A DNA stretch of 64,000 nucleotides from Saccharospirillum alexandrii_A. GTDB taxonomy: Bacteria > Pseudomonadota > Gammaproteobacteria > Pseudomonadales > Natronospirillaceae. Below, piece after piece: positions 1 to 9,077 of the stretch. The position numbers were made by a program, and so were the translations under genes. The stretch's first letter is position 1, and every line of letters starts with the position of its first letter. The stretch lies in contig NZ_JBHZRJ010000003.1 in the NCBI RefSeq assembly GCF_043641555.1, positions 620,001 to 684,000 of the forward strand, read 5' to 3'. A model generated the notes under the pieces. The model ran no database searches. It had not been told where the DNA came from and saw only the letters and a program-made list of their open reading frames with translations.

Positions 1-2
1 GG

Positions 3-239
3 GCGCTACTGCACCGGCCTGCCCTGGTGTTGGCGGATGAGCCCACCGGCAATCTCGATGAGGCCACCAGCGAACGGGTGATGGGCGTATTGGTCGAGCT
101 GGTGCGTGAAACGGGCAGCAGCCTGCTGATGGTAACCCACAGTGCCCATATGGCCGGTTTTCTGGATGAACAATGGCGCCTGCAGCATGGCCAGTTACAT
201 CCATACCACGAACAGTACAGCCGGGAGTCAGCCCTGTGA
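3..239 (+). CDS. ABC transporter ATP-binding protein, C-terminal part (cut by window start)
   Basis: Only the last 78 codons are present; the reading frame is open from base 3. It shows the Walker B/D-loop stretch LVLADEPTGNLD followed by an H-loop-like MVTHS, which is typical of LolD/MacB-type ATPases that power FtsX-family permeases. It presumably energises the permease encoded next, whose GTG start overlaps this stop codon (GTGA), so the two should be translationally coupled. With the lipocalin-like gene that follows, the set resembles the AttEFGH type of export cassette. The family is clear; the substrate is unknown. Confidence 0.9.
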   Translation, partial: ALLHRPALVLADEPTGNLDEATSERVMGVLVELVRETGSSLLMVTHSAHMAGFLDEQWRLQHGQLHPYHEQYSRESAL

Positions 240-2734
240 CCGGGGCACTGACCCGGCTGCTGCGTGTTCTGATCACCCTGCTGAGCCATCACCGCCGGCA
301 CCCGTTACAAACCCTGTTTCTGCTCACCGGGCTGGTAACCGGGGTTGCGCTCTGGTCAGCGGTTCAGGTTATCAATGCTCATGCTCGTGCCAGTTACGCC
401 GAAGCCGATCAGGTACTGGGTGCTCAGGCCAGCCACTGGGTGCGGTCTGGCAGCGGAGAAGGGGTGTCGGTGGACGATTACGTGAACCTGCGCCGCCAGG
501 GTTGGCGTTCGGTCTTCCCGATTCTGGAACAACGCCTCACCACCGCCGACCAGTCGGTCATTAATCTGATTGCGACCGACTTGCTGGCCTTGCCGGATGA
601 ACAGGCGGGTACGGCGACCGGGTTGCCGGCCGGTGGTTGGATGCAACTGGTTACTCCGCCTCATGAAGCCTGGTACCCGGAAGCTCTGGCTCAGCAACTG
701 GGGCTGGAGGACGGTGACCGGCTGACCCTGAATTCGGGTAAAGCATTGCCACCGGCCCGGGTATTCAGCCGTGAACAGCAGGGCTTGCGAGTTTTTATGG
801 ACGTCGGTGCGGCGCTGACGCTGCTTGACCGGTCTCACCTCAGCTATCTGGTCGTGGCCGAGCTGCCCGGCGATGCCGCTGCTCGCCTCAGACAGGACCT
901 GGCGGCTCTGAATCCGGATCTGAGACTGGTCGCCAACCAGCAACGGCTTGACCTGACCGAGCTTACCCAAAGCCTGCACACGCAACTGGCGGCAATGAGC
1001 TTGTTGTCGTTTGCGGTGGGGCTTTTTATCGTGTTTAACGCCGTGCGGTTTTCGCTGTCGGCGCGTCGGCATACGCTGACAACCTTGCGGGAACTGGGGG
1101 TCAGTCAGCGCTTGTTACTGGGTGCGATTGCCCTGGAAACCCTGGTAATGAGCGTTATCGGGACCTTGGGCGGGCTGGGGCTGGGGTATGGCTTGAGCCA
1201 GCTGTTGCTGCCGTCGGTCGCCGCGACGTTGCAAAACCTCTACGGTGCGGTGCTGGATTACACCCTGCTGGTACAACCGGTGACGGTGCTACAGGCCTGG
1301 CTGCTGACCTCGGCCGGCCTGGTGCTGGCACTGGCCTGGCCTCTATGGCGCCAGGCGCAGCGGTCGCTGCAGGATCAGCGCGACGAACCGTCGCAATGGC
1401 AGCAGGATGAGCGAGCCCGTGGCCGACTGGCGCTGGGCAGTCTGGTACTGGCCTTGCTCGCCCTGGGGCTCTATTTTCAGCTCACTTCCATCGCCATGGG
1501 TTTTACCGTGCTGGCGCTGATTCTGTTTGCCGGGGCGGGCCTATTGCCCTGGACGGTTGCGTTGATCTTGCGAGGGGTGCAACGTGCTTTGCCGGACTCA
1601 GCCTGGCGCTTGAATTGGGCTTGCGGCGAGGGGCTGGCGCAACTGGGCACACTGCGCACGGCGCTGATGGCGTTGTTGCTGGCGCTGACCGCCAACTTCG
1701 GGGTCGACTCTCTGGTCGACTCTTTTCGCACCTCGCTCAGTGATTGGCTGCAACAGCGCCTGGCCGCCGATCTGTTTGTGCAAAGCGACACCCTCGATAT
1801 CGATGCCTTGCTGGCCAGCCCCGGCGACTGGCTGGTCGAATCACATCGCCGTAATGGTCTGACCGTGCGCTGGCAAAACCGGCCGACCCAGATTCGCGGC
1901 CTGAACACCGATACCTCCGATACCCGGGCATTGCCGCTGGCCGCTGAAACAGACCGGTCACCGGCCTGGTTCGACGGCGACCCGGGCGTTGTGCTGGCCA
2001 ATGAACAGGTGCGCTATTTGGCCGGCATTGACCTGGGTGAAACAGTGCAGATACCGGTGGGGCAGCAAACCGTCGCTTTTGAAGTGGTAGGGTTCTATCA
2101 CGATTATGGTAACCCGGGGTACCAGTTTTATTTGCCGTACCAGCGTGTCGCCGAGCTTTGGCCGAACGCCGGTGAGCAGGGTCTGGGGCTCTGGCTGAGT
2201 GACCAGAACGATGCCCTGACCAGCGCCGAAGCGGCCCTGGTGGCGGCCGGCGCCCGACCCGGTGACTGGACCCGGCGTGAGGATGTACTGGCCATTTCCT
2301 TGCGCGTGTTCGACCGCACCTTCGCCATGACCGCTGCCATTAATGCCCTGACCTTTACCGTGGCCGGCATCGCGCTGCTGGCCTCGCTGCTGGCCATTCA
2401 CCAGCAACGCCTGCCCAGTTACGCCCACTGGCGCAGCATGGGGGTGCGCAACCGGGAGTGGCTGCTGATCGCCGGGCTGCCACTGGGCATTGGGCTGCTG
2501 GTCACCTGGCTACTGTCGATTCCGCTGGGCACCCTGCTGGCCGGTTTGCTGATCTACGATCTCAATGTACTGAGTTTCGGCTGGACCATGCCGCTGATCT
2601 GGCGATTCGAACCGGCCCGGTCGTTGTTCTGGCTGACGTTACTGGTGGCCGGCTTTACCTTTGTGATCAGCGCCGTGCAAGCACGGCTGAGGTTACCGCA
2701 GGCTCTGAAACACCTGGGAGAGGATGCCGCCTGA
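236..2734 (+). CDS. FtsX-like ABC transporter permease (832 aa)
   Basis: Large inner-membrane permease with the two-half FtsX/MacB architecture. There is a membrane segment near residues 17-40, a periplasmic domain, a three-helix bundle around 250-370, further helices near 395-460, a second periplasmic domain, and a C-terminal bundle near 690-820. The GTG at 236 is chosen because it overlaps the ATPase stop and gives a normal N-terminus; an in-frame upstream ATG at 173 would lie inside the ATPase gene. Such permeases use ATP hydrolysis mechanically to extract or export lipids, lipoproteins or small molecules at the periplasmic face. The 3' end overlaps the next gene by one base (TGATG), so the three genes form one operon. 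Confidence 0.9.
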   Translation: MTGALTRLLRVLITLLSHHRRHPLQTLFLLTGLVTGVALWSAVQVINAHARASYAEADQVLGAQASHWVRSGSGEGVSVDDYVNLRRQGWRSVFPILEQRLTTADQSVINLIATDLLALPDEQAGTATGLPAGGWMQLVTPPHEAWYPEALAQQLGLEDGDRLTLNSGKALPPARVFSREQQGLRVFMDVGAALTLLDRSHLSYLVVAELPGDAAARLRQDLAALNPDLRLVANQQRLDLTELTQSLHTQLAAMSLLSFAVGLFIVFNAVRFSLSARRHTLTTLRELGVSQRLLLGAIALETLVMSVIGTLGGLGLGYGLSQLLLPSVAATLQNLYGAVLDYTLLVQPVTVLQAWLLTSAGLVLALAWPLWRQAQRSLQDQRDEPSQWQQDERARGRLALGSLVLALLALGLYFQLTSIAMGFTVLALILFAGAGLLPWTVALILRGVQRALPDSAWRLNWACGEGLAQLGTLRTALMALLLALTANFGVDSLVDSFRTSLSDWLQQRLAADLFVQSDTLDIDALLASPGDWLVESHRRNGLTVRWQNRPTQIRGLNTDTSDTRALPLAAETDRSPAWFDGDPGVVLANEQVRYLAGIDLGETVQIPVGQQTVAFEVVGFYHDYGNPGYQFYLPYQRVAELWPNAGEQGLGLWLSDQNDALTSAEAALVAAGARPGDWTRREDVLAISLRVFDRTFAMTAAINALTFTVAGIALLASLLAIHQQRLPSYAHWRSMGVRNREWLLIAGLPLGIGLLVTWLLSIPLGTLLAGLLIYDLNVLSFGWTMPLIWRFEPARSLFWLTLLVAGFTFVISAVQARLRLPQALKHLGEDAA

Positions 2735-3843
2735 TGGGATTATTGCGATTAACCGTGATTGTGGCACTGTTCAGTGTCGCCGCTCTGGTCACGGCTGAAA
2801 GCCGGGAGACAGACCCCAGTGCAGCCCTGGATATCATGCGTGCCAGCGGCGCAGGCTACCAGACCGCTCAGCCCGGTCAGCCCATCCGATTTCCCGAAGA
2901 TCACCTGGCACACCCGGATTACCGCATTGAATGGTGGTACCTGACCGCCAACCTGACCGATGCCGAGGGCCGCCCCTACGGCGTGCACTGGACCCTGTTC
3001 CGCACCGCACTGCGGCCCGGCAGTGAACCTGAAGGCTGGATCAGCAACCAGATGTGGATGGCTCATTCGGCGATACACACACCCAATGGTCATGACTACG
3101 AAGAGCGTTTTGCCCGCGGTGGCATAGGGCAGGCAGGCGTTGGCATGACTGATGAAGGACGCTTTGATGCCTGGCTGGATGACTGGCAATTGCTGGGCAC
3201 AAGCGACTCGCCCGTTCCGGGCAGTCTGACCACCACGGTCAACGATGTCACGCTGGCATTGAACTGGCAGGCGGATCAGCCCTGGGTGTTGCATGGCGAT
3301 AACGGCTTCAGCCAGAAATCCGGTCAGGGGCAGGGCAGTTACTACTACAGTCAGCCGCGATTGCAGATTACCGGCCAGGTAACGATCGATGGCTCTTCAG
3401 TGCCAGTGTCCGGCGAAGGCTGGCTCGACCGTGAGTGGAGCTCACAGCCGCTGGCATCGGACCAGTTGGGCTGGGACTGGTTTTCGCTGCAGTTTGACGA
3501 TGGTGCATCGCTGATGGCGTTTCACCTGCGTCAGGAAAACGCCGGGCCCTATGTCCGAGGCACCTGGATTGATGCTGACGGTCAATCGCGGACGCTTGAA
3601 GAAGGTGAGCTGGTGATTGAGCCGCTTGAGTGGAGTGAGGTGGTTGTGGCCCAGGGCGAAGACGCCCGAAAATCCCTGCCATTGGTCTGGCGAATTGAAT
3701 TGCCCGGTCAGGAAGCCCGCTGGACAGTCCGGGCGCGCCAAGCCGATAGCTGGCTGGCGACGCTGGTGCCGTATTGGGAAGGCCCGGTTAGGGTTGAAGG
3801 CAGTTCTGGCGGGGTTGGGTATCTGGAGATGACTGGGTATTAG
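2734..3843 (+). CDS. AttH/CrtC-type lipocalin-like secreted protein
   Basis: A 369-residue protein with an N-terminal signal peptide (hydrophobic to about residue 21, likely cleavage after VTA). It carries the hallmarks of the AttH/carotenoid 1,2-hydratase-like family: EWWYLTANL near residue 70, a GWLDREWSS motif, and GWDWFSLQFDDG. The family folds as two lipocalin-like barrels and commonly sits beside an FtsX-type ABC transporter, as here (start overlaps the permease stop). A role in carrying a hydrophobic ligand at the periplasmic side of the transporter is inferred. Hydratase activity is not implied, since no carotenoid genes are nearby. The ATG at 2734 is chosen over an in-frame upstream extension because it gives a proper signal peptide. 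Confidence 0.85.
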   Translation: MGLLRLTVIVALFSVAALVTAESRETDPSAALDIMRASGAGYQTAQPGQPIRFPEDHLAHPDYRIEWWYLTANLTDAEGRPYGVHWTLFRTALRPGSEPEGWISNQMWMAHSAIHTPNGHDYEERFARGGIGQAGVGMTDEGRFDAWLDDWQLLGTSDSPVPGSLTTTVNDVTLALNWQADQPWVLHGDNGFSQKSGQGQGSYYYSQPRLQITGQVTIDGSSVPVSGEGWLDREWSSQPLASDQLGWDWFSLQFDDGASLMAFHLRQENAGPYVRGTWIDADGQSRTLEEGELVIEPLEWSEVVVAQGEDARKSLPLVWRIELPGQEARWTVRARQADSWLATLVPYWEGPVRVEGSSGGVGYLEMTGY

Positions 3844-3845
3844 GA

Positions 3846-4118
3846 GTTCCAGTTTTGGAGTTCGGTTCGCTTCAAAGGCGTTGGTCCGCACCGGATACCG
3901 GGTGTGCCTCTGTGGGGTCGGGCGGAGTGCCGCCCACTTAATCCATCCATGGAGCCTAGGCCGCATGATATGAATCCCCTCCCTGGGATTCACCCTTCGG
4001 GCTCGCTGCGCTCATGCTAAAACGCTCCCGGCGTTTTAGTCCCTGCTGCGGACTACCCCACAGAGGCACACCCGGCACCCGGTGCTAGTCTCTTGAGCGA
4101 GCTCCGAAACTGGAGTTA
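3846..4118. repeat. Long palindromic intergenic repeat, copy 1
   Basis: Fills the gap between the convergent attH-like and xseA genes. Outer arms (3847-3870 and 4097-4118) are imperfect inverted repeats around CAGTTTCGGAG. Inner arms 3898-3918 and 4055-4075 are perfect 21-base inverted repeats. The core holds a 19-base word (3941-3959) and a 24-base word (4040-4063) that recur in reverse orientation in a second copy at 52743-52929. Copy 1 carries an extra stretch of about 70 bases (3966-4038) with two hairpins of its own. It looks like a REP/MITE-type structured element and could also act as a bidirectional terminator. Confidence 0.85.
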
Positions 4119-4123
4119 GTTGC

Positions 4124-5449
4124 CTATTCCACCCGACTGGTCAAGGTACCATCACGCAACAGGGTCGTGATTCGATCTCCAGCCCTGGTCTGACTGGCCT
4201 GTTGAATAACCTTGCCATCTTCCGCCCGGGTAATGCTGTAGCCGCGCTCCAGAGTACTCAGAGGCGAGAGCGTGTTTAGCTGGCCAGCCAGAGTGGCCAG
4301 TTGCTGCCGACGCGGTTTCAACTGTTCAAGGCCGAGCCGTTGCAACCGTTGCCTCCACTGGCCCAGTCTCTGTTGATCGGCTTTCAACTGCGTCAGCGGG
4401 CTGGCCCGGTGCAGACGTTTCTCCAGAGACTCGAAGCGTTGGCTGCGCAGTTTTTGCTGGTTTTGTAAGGCGTGAACCAGGCGTCGCTCGCGGTCGTCGA
4501 GCCGTTGCTGCCATTCGCGCAGCAGGGTACCCGGGTCGCGCAGGCGCTGGCGCAAATGTGACAGTCGTTGCTGAGCATGCTGGCTGATGGTCAGCCAGCG
4601 TCGTACCAGTTGGTCGCGCCGGTGGCTGATTTGGCCATACAGGTCGGCCTGGTCCGGGCTGACCAGTTCGGCCGCCTGCGACGGGGTCGCCGCCCGCACG
4701 TCGGCCACAAAATCACTGATCGACACATCCACTTCATGGCCAACGGCCGAGACAATGGGCAGGCGTGAAGCAAACACAGCCCGGGCCACACCCTCGTCGT
4801 TAAAACTCCACAAATCTTCGAGCGAACCACCGCCACGGCCCACAATTAGAACGTCGACCTGGTTCAGCCGGTTGGCGGTTTCGATCGCGCTGATGATCTG
4901 CCCGGGGGCGTCGGCACCCTGTACCTGAACCGGGTAAAGAATCACGCTGATCGCCGGAAAGCGACGTTTCAACACGGTCAGAATGTCATGCAGGGCTGCC
5001 CCGGTGCGGGAGGTGACAATGCCGACGCGGTGAATGACCGCTGGCAGTGGTTGCTTGTACTCGGGCGCAAACAGACCCTCACGTTCCAGTTTCTCTTTCA
5101 GCTTGAAAAAGGCCGCCTGCAGGGCGCCTTCCCCCTCCGGCTGAATGCTGGAAACGATGATCTGGTAGTCGCCGCGGCCCTCATAGAGGCTCAGTTTGCC
5201 ACGCAGCAGCACCTGGTCGCCTTCTTTGGGCTTGTATGCCGAGCGTGCCAGAACCGACTTGAACAGGGCGCAGCGGATCTGGGCGCCCTGATCTTTCAGC
5301 GTGAAGTACATATGGCCCGATGCCGGGCGGGAAACATTGGACAGTTCACCGGTGACCGGAATCGCCGGGTATTGGGTTTCCAGCAGGAATTTTACCTGGC
5401 GGTTAAGCTGACTGACGGACAGTGGGGCGTTTGGCTCGGCAAGGCTCAT
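4124..5449 (-). CDS. xseA: Exodeoxyribonuclease VII large subunit
   Basis: A 441-residue XseA, the catalytic subunit that with XseB degrades single-stranded DNA to oligonucleotides in mismatch repair and recombination. It shows an N-terminal OB-fold (GELSNVSRPASGHMYFTLKD, about residues 33-52), the catalytic-domain motifs IVTSRTGAA, VGRGGGSLEDLW and AVGHEVDVSISDFVAD, and a long basic coiled-coil C-terminal region. The start MSLAEPN at 5449 is chosen because homologues begin near the LSVSQLN motif; an upstream in-frame ATG at 5542 would add 31 atypical residues. It is transcribed divergently from guaB, a common arrangement in gammaproteobacteria. No xseB is in the window. Confidence 0.95.
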   Translation of the reverse strand: MSLAEPNAPLSVSQLNRQVKFLLETQYPAIPVTGELSNVSRPASGHMYFTLKDQGAQIRCALFKSVLARSAYKPKEGDQVLLRGKLSLYEGRGDYQIIVSSIQPEGEGALQAAFFKLKEKLEREGLFAPEYKQPLPAVIHRVGIVTSRTGAALHDILTVLKRRFPAISVILYPVQVQGADAPGQIISAIETANRLNQVDVLIVGRGGGSLEDLWSFNDEGVARAVFASRLPIVSAVGHEVDVSISDFVADVRAATPSQAAELVSPDQADLYGQISHRRDQLVRRWLTISQHAQQRLSHLRQRLRDPGTLLREWQQRLDDRERRLVHALQNQQKLRSQRFESLEKRLHRASPLTQLKADQQRLGQWRQRLQRLGLEQLKPRRQQLATLAGQLNTLSPLSTLERGYSITRAEDGKVIQQASQTRAGDRITTLLRDGTLTSRVE

Positions 5450-5596
5450 GAACAATGGAATCCGAAGGCGGGTCTTACCAGACAAAACTACCCTCTGACA
5501 GGGCGTGAACAGGCAGGGCAGGCCGGAAAGAACCCGGTGCATTTACCGCGACCGCATTAAGGTACGGTATATAAGCGCGTTATTTAACCACAAAAC

Positions 5597-5624
5597 TTTG
5601 TTTGCAGGCAAAACTGGTTATAAT
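5597..5624 (+). promoter_or_regulatory. Putative sigma-70 promoter of guaB
   Basis: A -10 hexamer TATAAT at 5619-5624 lies 16 bases downstream of TTTGTT (5597-5602), about 65 bases before the guaB start. An imperfect palindrome GTTTGC-AGG-CAAAAC overlaps the spacer and could be an operator, but it does not match the PurR consensus well. Confidence 0.5.
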
Positions 5625-5689
5625 GCCGCCGCAACTCGGACCTGATGCTAGTCAGGTCGTTTCCCACACACCCCGGAGGGAAGTCCACC

Positions 5690-7159
5690 ATGTTGCGTAT
5701 TGCCGAAACCGCCCTAACCTTTGACGACGTCTTGCTTGTACCCGGTTATTCCGAAGTACTGCCCAAAGATGTAACGCTGAAAACCCAGTTTACCCGCAAC
5801 ATCAGTCTGAACATCCCCCTGGTCTCGTCGGCAATGGATACCGTTACCGAAGCCCGTCTGGCCATTGCTATGGCGCAGGAAGGTGGCATTGGCATCATTC
5901 ACAAGGCGATGACCATTGAGAAGCAGGCGCAGCAGGTGCGGCTGACCAAAAAGTTTGAAGCCGGCGTGGTCCGCGACCCCATCACCATTGAGAAATCCGC
6001 CAGCGTGCGTGAGCTGCTGGCTCTCACCCGTGAAAACAACATTTCCGGCGTCCCGGTGATGGAAGGCGATGATCTGGTCGGCATTGTCACCAGCCGGGAT
6101 GTCCGGTTCGAAAAAAACCTGGATGCCCGTATTGAAACCGTCATGACTGGCCGCGAGCAGCTGGTGACGGTTAAGGAGGGTGTCAGCCCCCAGGAAGTGC
6201 GCGACCTGCTGCACGAATACCGCATCGAGAAAGTACTGGTGGTCGATGACGATTTCCGGTTGCGCGGCCTGATGACGGTAAAAGACATCAATAAAGCCGA
6301 AGCCTACCCGAATGCCTGCAAAGATACCGATGGTCGCCTGCGTGTGGGCGCTGCCGTTGGCACCGGGCCAGAAACGCCGGATCGGGTCGATGCCCTGGTG
6401 CGTGCGGGTGTTGACGTCATTGTTGTCGACACCGCTCACGGTCATTCCAAAGGCGTGATTGACCGGGTTCGCTGGGTTAAGGAAAATTATCCGCAAGTCG
6501 ACGTTATTGGCGGTAATATCGCGACAGCGGAAGCGGCACTGGCACTGGCTGAAGCTGGCGCCGATGGCGTTAAAGTGGGCATCGGCCCCGGTTCTATCTG
6601 TACCACCCGTATCGTTGCGGGTGTTGGTGTGCCGCAAGTATCTGCCGTTGCCAATGTGTCTGCTGTGTTGCGTGATAAAGGCATCCCGGTCATCGCCGAT
6701 GGCGGTATCCGGTTTTCCGGTGACCTGGCCAAGGCGATTGTCGCCGGTGCCTCGGTCATCATGGCTGGCAGCATGTTCGCCGGTACCGATGAATCTCCGG
6801 GTGAGGTGGAGCTGTTCCAGGGCCGTGCCTATAAAAGCTATCGCGGTATGGGGTCAATTGGCGCCATGGGTCAGACCCAGGGGTCCAGTGACCGCTATTT
6901 TCAGACCGTTGAAAGCGGCGTTGAAAAGCTGGTTCCCGAGGGTATTGAGGGTCGTATCGCCGTAAAAGGCCCGTTGCACGCCGTTGTGCATCAACTGATG
7001 GGCGGTCTTCGTGCATCCATGGGCTATACCGGCTGTCGTACCATCGAAGAGATGCGCACCAAACCGGAGTTCGTGCAGATCACCGGGGCGGGCATCAAGG
7101 AATCTCACGTACACGACGTGCAGATCACCAAAGAAGCTCCGAACTACCGGGTCAGCTAA
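5690..7159 (+). CDS. guaB: IMP dehydrogenase
   Basis: A 489-residue IMPDH that oxidises IMP to XMP with NAD+, the first committed step of GMP synthesis. Visible features are the N-terminal LTFDDVLLVPGYSEVLP, a tandem CBS pair at about residues 95-205, the phosphate-binding GGNIAT region, and the active-site loop GPGSICTTRIVAGVG with catalytic Cys304. The flap region RYFQ and the Arg/Tyr motif SYRGMGSIGAM are present. The ATG at 5690 follows GGAGGG with good spacing; an upstream in-frame ATG at 5645 is not needed. The gene is 83 bases ahead of guaA, with a hairpin between them. Confidence 0.98.
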   Translation: MLRIAETALTFDDVLLVPGYSEVLPKDVTLKTQFTRNISLNIPLVSSAMDTVTEARLAIAMAQEGGIGIIHKAMTIEKQAQQVRLTKKFEAGVVRDPITIEKSASVRELLALTRENNISGVPVMEGDDLVGIVTSRDVRFEKNLDARIETVMTGREQLVTVKEGVSPQEVRDLLHEYRIEKVLVVDDDFRLRGLMTVKDINKAEAYPNACKDTDGRLRVGAAVGTGPETPDRVDALVRAGVDVIVVDTAHGHSKGVIDRVRWVKENYPQVDVIGGNIATAEAALALAEAGADGVKVGIGPGSICTTRIVAGVGVPQVSAVANVSAVLRDKGIPVIADGGIRFSGDLAKAIVAGASVIMAGSMFAGTDESPGEVELFQGRAYKSYRGMGSIGAMGQTQGSSDRYFQTVESGVEKLVPEGIEGRIAVKGPLHAVVHQLMGGLRASMGYTGCRTIEEMRTKPEFVQITGAGIKESHVHDVQITKEAPNYRVS

Positions 7160-7170
7160 GCCCGAATCAC

Positions 7171-7198
7171 GAGCGGCCCGCGGGCCGCTTTGTTGTTT
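7171..7198 (+). terminator. Hairpin between guaB and guaA
   Basis: AGCGGCCCG/CGGGCCGCT is a perfect 9-bp palindrome at 7172-7189 followed by TTGTTGTTT. It could act as a partial terminator or mRNA-stability hairpin that lowers guaA relative to guaB expression. Confidence 0.55.
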
Positions 7199-7242
7199 AC
7201 TACGTATCAAACCTCATTCAGAACAACCAGCCGGAACCCGCC

Positions 7243-8820
7243 ATGAGCCACCTCGACATTCATGCCCAGAACATCCTCATTCTCGATTTCGGATCCCAGT
7301 ACACCCAGTTGATCGGTCGCCGTGTGCGTGAGATCGGTGTGTATTGCGAAATCCGTCCTTACGACATAACGGACGCAGAAATCCGCGAGTTCAACCCAAA
7401 CGGCATCATCCTCTCTGGCGGCCCGGAATCGGTTCACGCCAAAGATTCGCCGCGCGCGCCGCAAGCCGTGTTTGAACTGGGAGTACCGGTGCTGGGTATC
7501 TGCTATGGCATGCAGACCATGGCCGAGCAGCTGGGCGGCTCGGTGATCGGCTCCAAAGAACAGGAGTTCGGCTACGCCGAAGTCCAGATCGATACCGCTT
7601 CGAGGCTGCTTGACGGTTTGAGTGACAAAACCTCAAACGATCTGAATTTTCTGGATGTATGGATGAGCCATGGCGACAAAGTCAGCGCCATGCCCGACGG
7701 CTTCTCGCTGATGGCCTCGACGCCAAGCTGCCCCATTGCCGGCATGGCCGACGATGAGCGCCGCTTCTACGGGGTTCAATTTCACCCTGAAGTGACCCAC
7801 ACCCTAAAAGGCCTGGACATTCTGGAGCGTTTTGTTCGCACACTCTGTGGCCTGGATGCCTTATGGACGCCAGCCAACATCATCGACGATCTGGTCGACA
7901 AGGTGCGCGACCAGGTGGGTAGCCAGCATGTGTTACTTGGCCTCTCTGGCGGTGTGGACTCTTCCGTTGTAGCCGCTCTTTTGCACAAAGCCATTGGCGA
8001 TCAGCTGACCTGTGTGTTTGTTGATAATGGTTTGTTGCGCAAACAGGAAGGTGATCAGGTTATGGCCACCTTCGCTCGTGAGATGGGCGTCAAAGTCATT
8101 CGGGTTAATGCCGAAGAGCGGTTTCTGAATGCGCTGAAAGGCGAAGCCGATCCGGAGAAAAAACGCAAAATTATCGGCCATCAGTTTATTGAAGTGTTCG
8201 ATGAAGAAGCGTCAAAAATCCACAATGTCGCCTTCCTGGCCCAGGGCACGATCTACCCGGACGTCATCGAATCGGCCGCTTCAAAAACCGGCAAGGCGCA
8301 TGTTATTAAATCCCACCACAACGTGGGTGGCTTGCCGGACGACATGGCGCTGAAACTGGTCGAACCGCTGCGCGAACTGTTCAAGGACGAAGTGCGCAAA
8401 ATCGGTCTCGAACTCGGCCTGCATTACGACATGGTCTACCGCCACCCCTTCCCGGGCCCGGGCCTGGGCGTGCGTATTCTTGGCGAAGTAAAGAAAGAAT
8501 ACGCCGACCTGCTGCGCGAAGCCGACGCGATTTTCATTGAAGAGCTGCACCGTGCCGACTGGTACCATAAAACCTCCCAGGCCTTCGCCGTGTTTCTGCC
8601 GGTTAAGTCAGTGGGCGTCGTCGGTGATGGTCGTCGTTACGAGTGGGTGATCGCCGTGCGCGCCGTTGAAACCATCGACTTCATGACCGCACGCTGGGCG
8701 CATCTGCCGTATGAAATGATGGAGCGGGTCAGTAACCGTATTATCAATGAGATATCCGGTGTATCCCGGGTAGTCTATGATATTTCTGGCAAGCCACCAG
8801 CGACGATTGAATGGGAGTGA
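7243..8820 (+). CDS. guaA: GMP synthase (glutamine-hydrolysing)
   Basis: A 525-residue two-domain enzyme that aminates XMP to GMP using glutamine and ATP. The N-terminal class I amidotransferase shows the nucleophile motif GICYGMQ (Cys87) and the FHPEVTH His-Glu pair. The ATP pyrophosphatase domain carries the P-loop SGGVDSS near residue 235. The C-terminal dimerisation domain ends in the conserved KPPATIEWE. Length and order match the E. coli enzyme. The gene lies directly downstream of guaB, as expected for the guaBA operon. Confidence 0.98.
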   Translation: MSHLDIHAQNILILDFGSQYTQLIGRRVREIGVYCEIRPYDITDAEIREFNPNGIILSGGPESVHAKDSPRAPQAVFELGVPVLGICYGMQTMAEQLGGSVIGSKEQEFGYAEVQIDTASRLLDGLSDKTSNDLNFLDVWMSHGDKVSAMPDGFSLMASTPSCPIAGMADDERRFYGVQFHPEVTHTLKGLDILERFVRTLCGLDALWTPANIIDDLVDKVRDQVGSQHVLLGLSGGVDSSVVAALLHKAIGDQLTCVFVDNGLLRKQEGDQVMATFAREMGVKVIRVNAEERFLNALKGEADPEKKRKIIGHQFIEVFDEEASKIHNVAFLAQGTIYPDVIESAASKTGKAHVIKSHHNVGGLPDDMALKLVEPLRELFKDEVRKIGLELGLHYDMVYRHPFPGPGLGVRILGEVKKEYADLLREADAIFIEELHRADWYHKTSQAFAVFLPVKSVGVVGDGRRYEWVIAVRAVETIDFMTARWAHLPYEMMERVSNRIINEISGVSRVVYDISGKPPATIEWE

Positions 8821-9077
8821 CCGTCAGAGGCGCATAAGCCTCTGTTCGTAACCGCACAGACCCTTACACCCTGCAGAAATAAACTTAAGCCTGGCAACAC
8901 CAACGACCAGTGCCACGGCGACTGGATGATCTGCAGGACCCCTTAAGTCTGTTTTGTTGCTGCTGCGTTGGGAAATGGTTTTCTCTCGATGCCCTCAACC
9001 TTATGGATGTTTTGGCCGACGTCGATGCACCTTTGTGCGCGATCAGGCTTGGTAAGGGTTGGTAGGGAGTATTAACC
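8821..9077. other. Gap between guaA and the glucan synthase gene
   Basis: Holds a small hairpin CAGAGGC/GCCTCTG (8825-8844) without a clear T-tract and a ribosome-binding-like AGGGAG (9064-9069). No convincing small gene or sigma-70 promoter was seen. Confidence 0.4.

Noticed and set aside
5590..5615. PurR operator in the guaB promoter
   Set aside because: The palindrome GTTTGC-AGG-CAAAAC lacks the central CG and the spacing of PurR boxes.
8825..8844. Hairpin after guaA as a terminator
   Set aside because: The stem is good but there is no T-tract after it, so I list it only as a feature of the gap.
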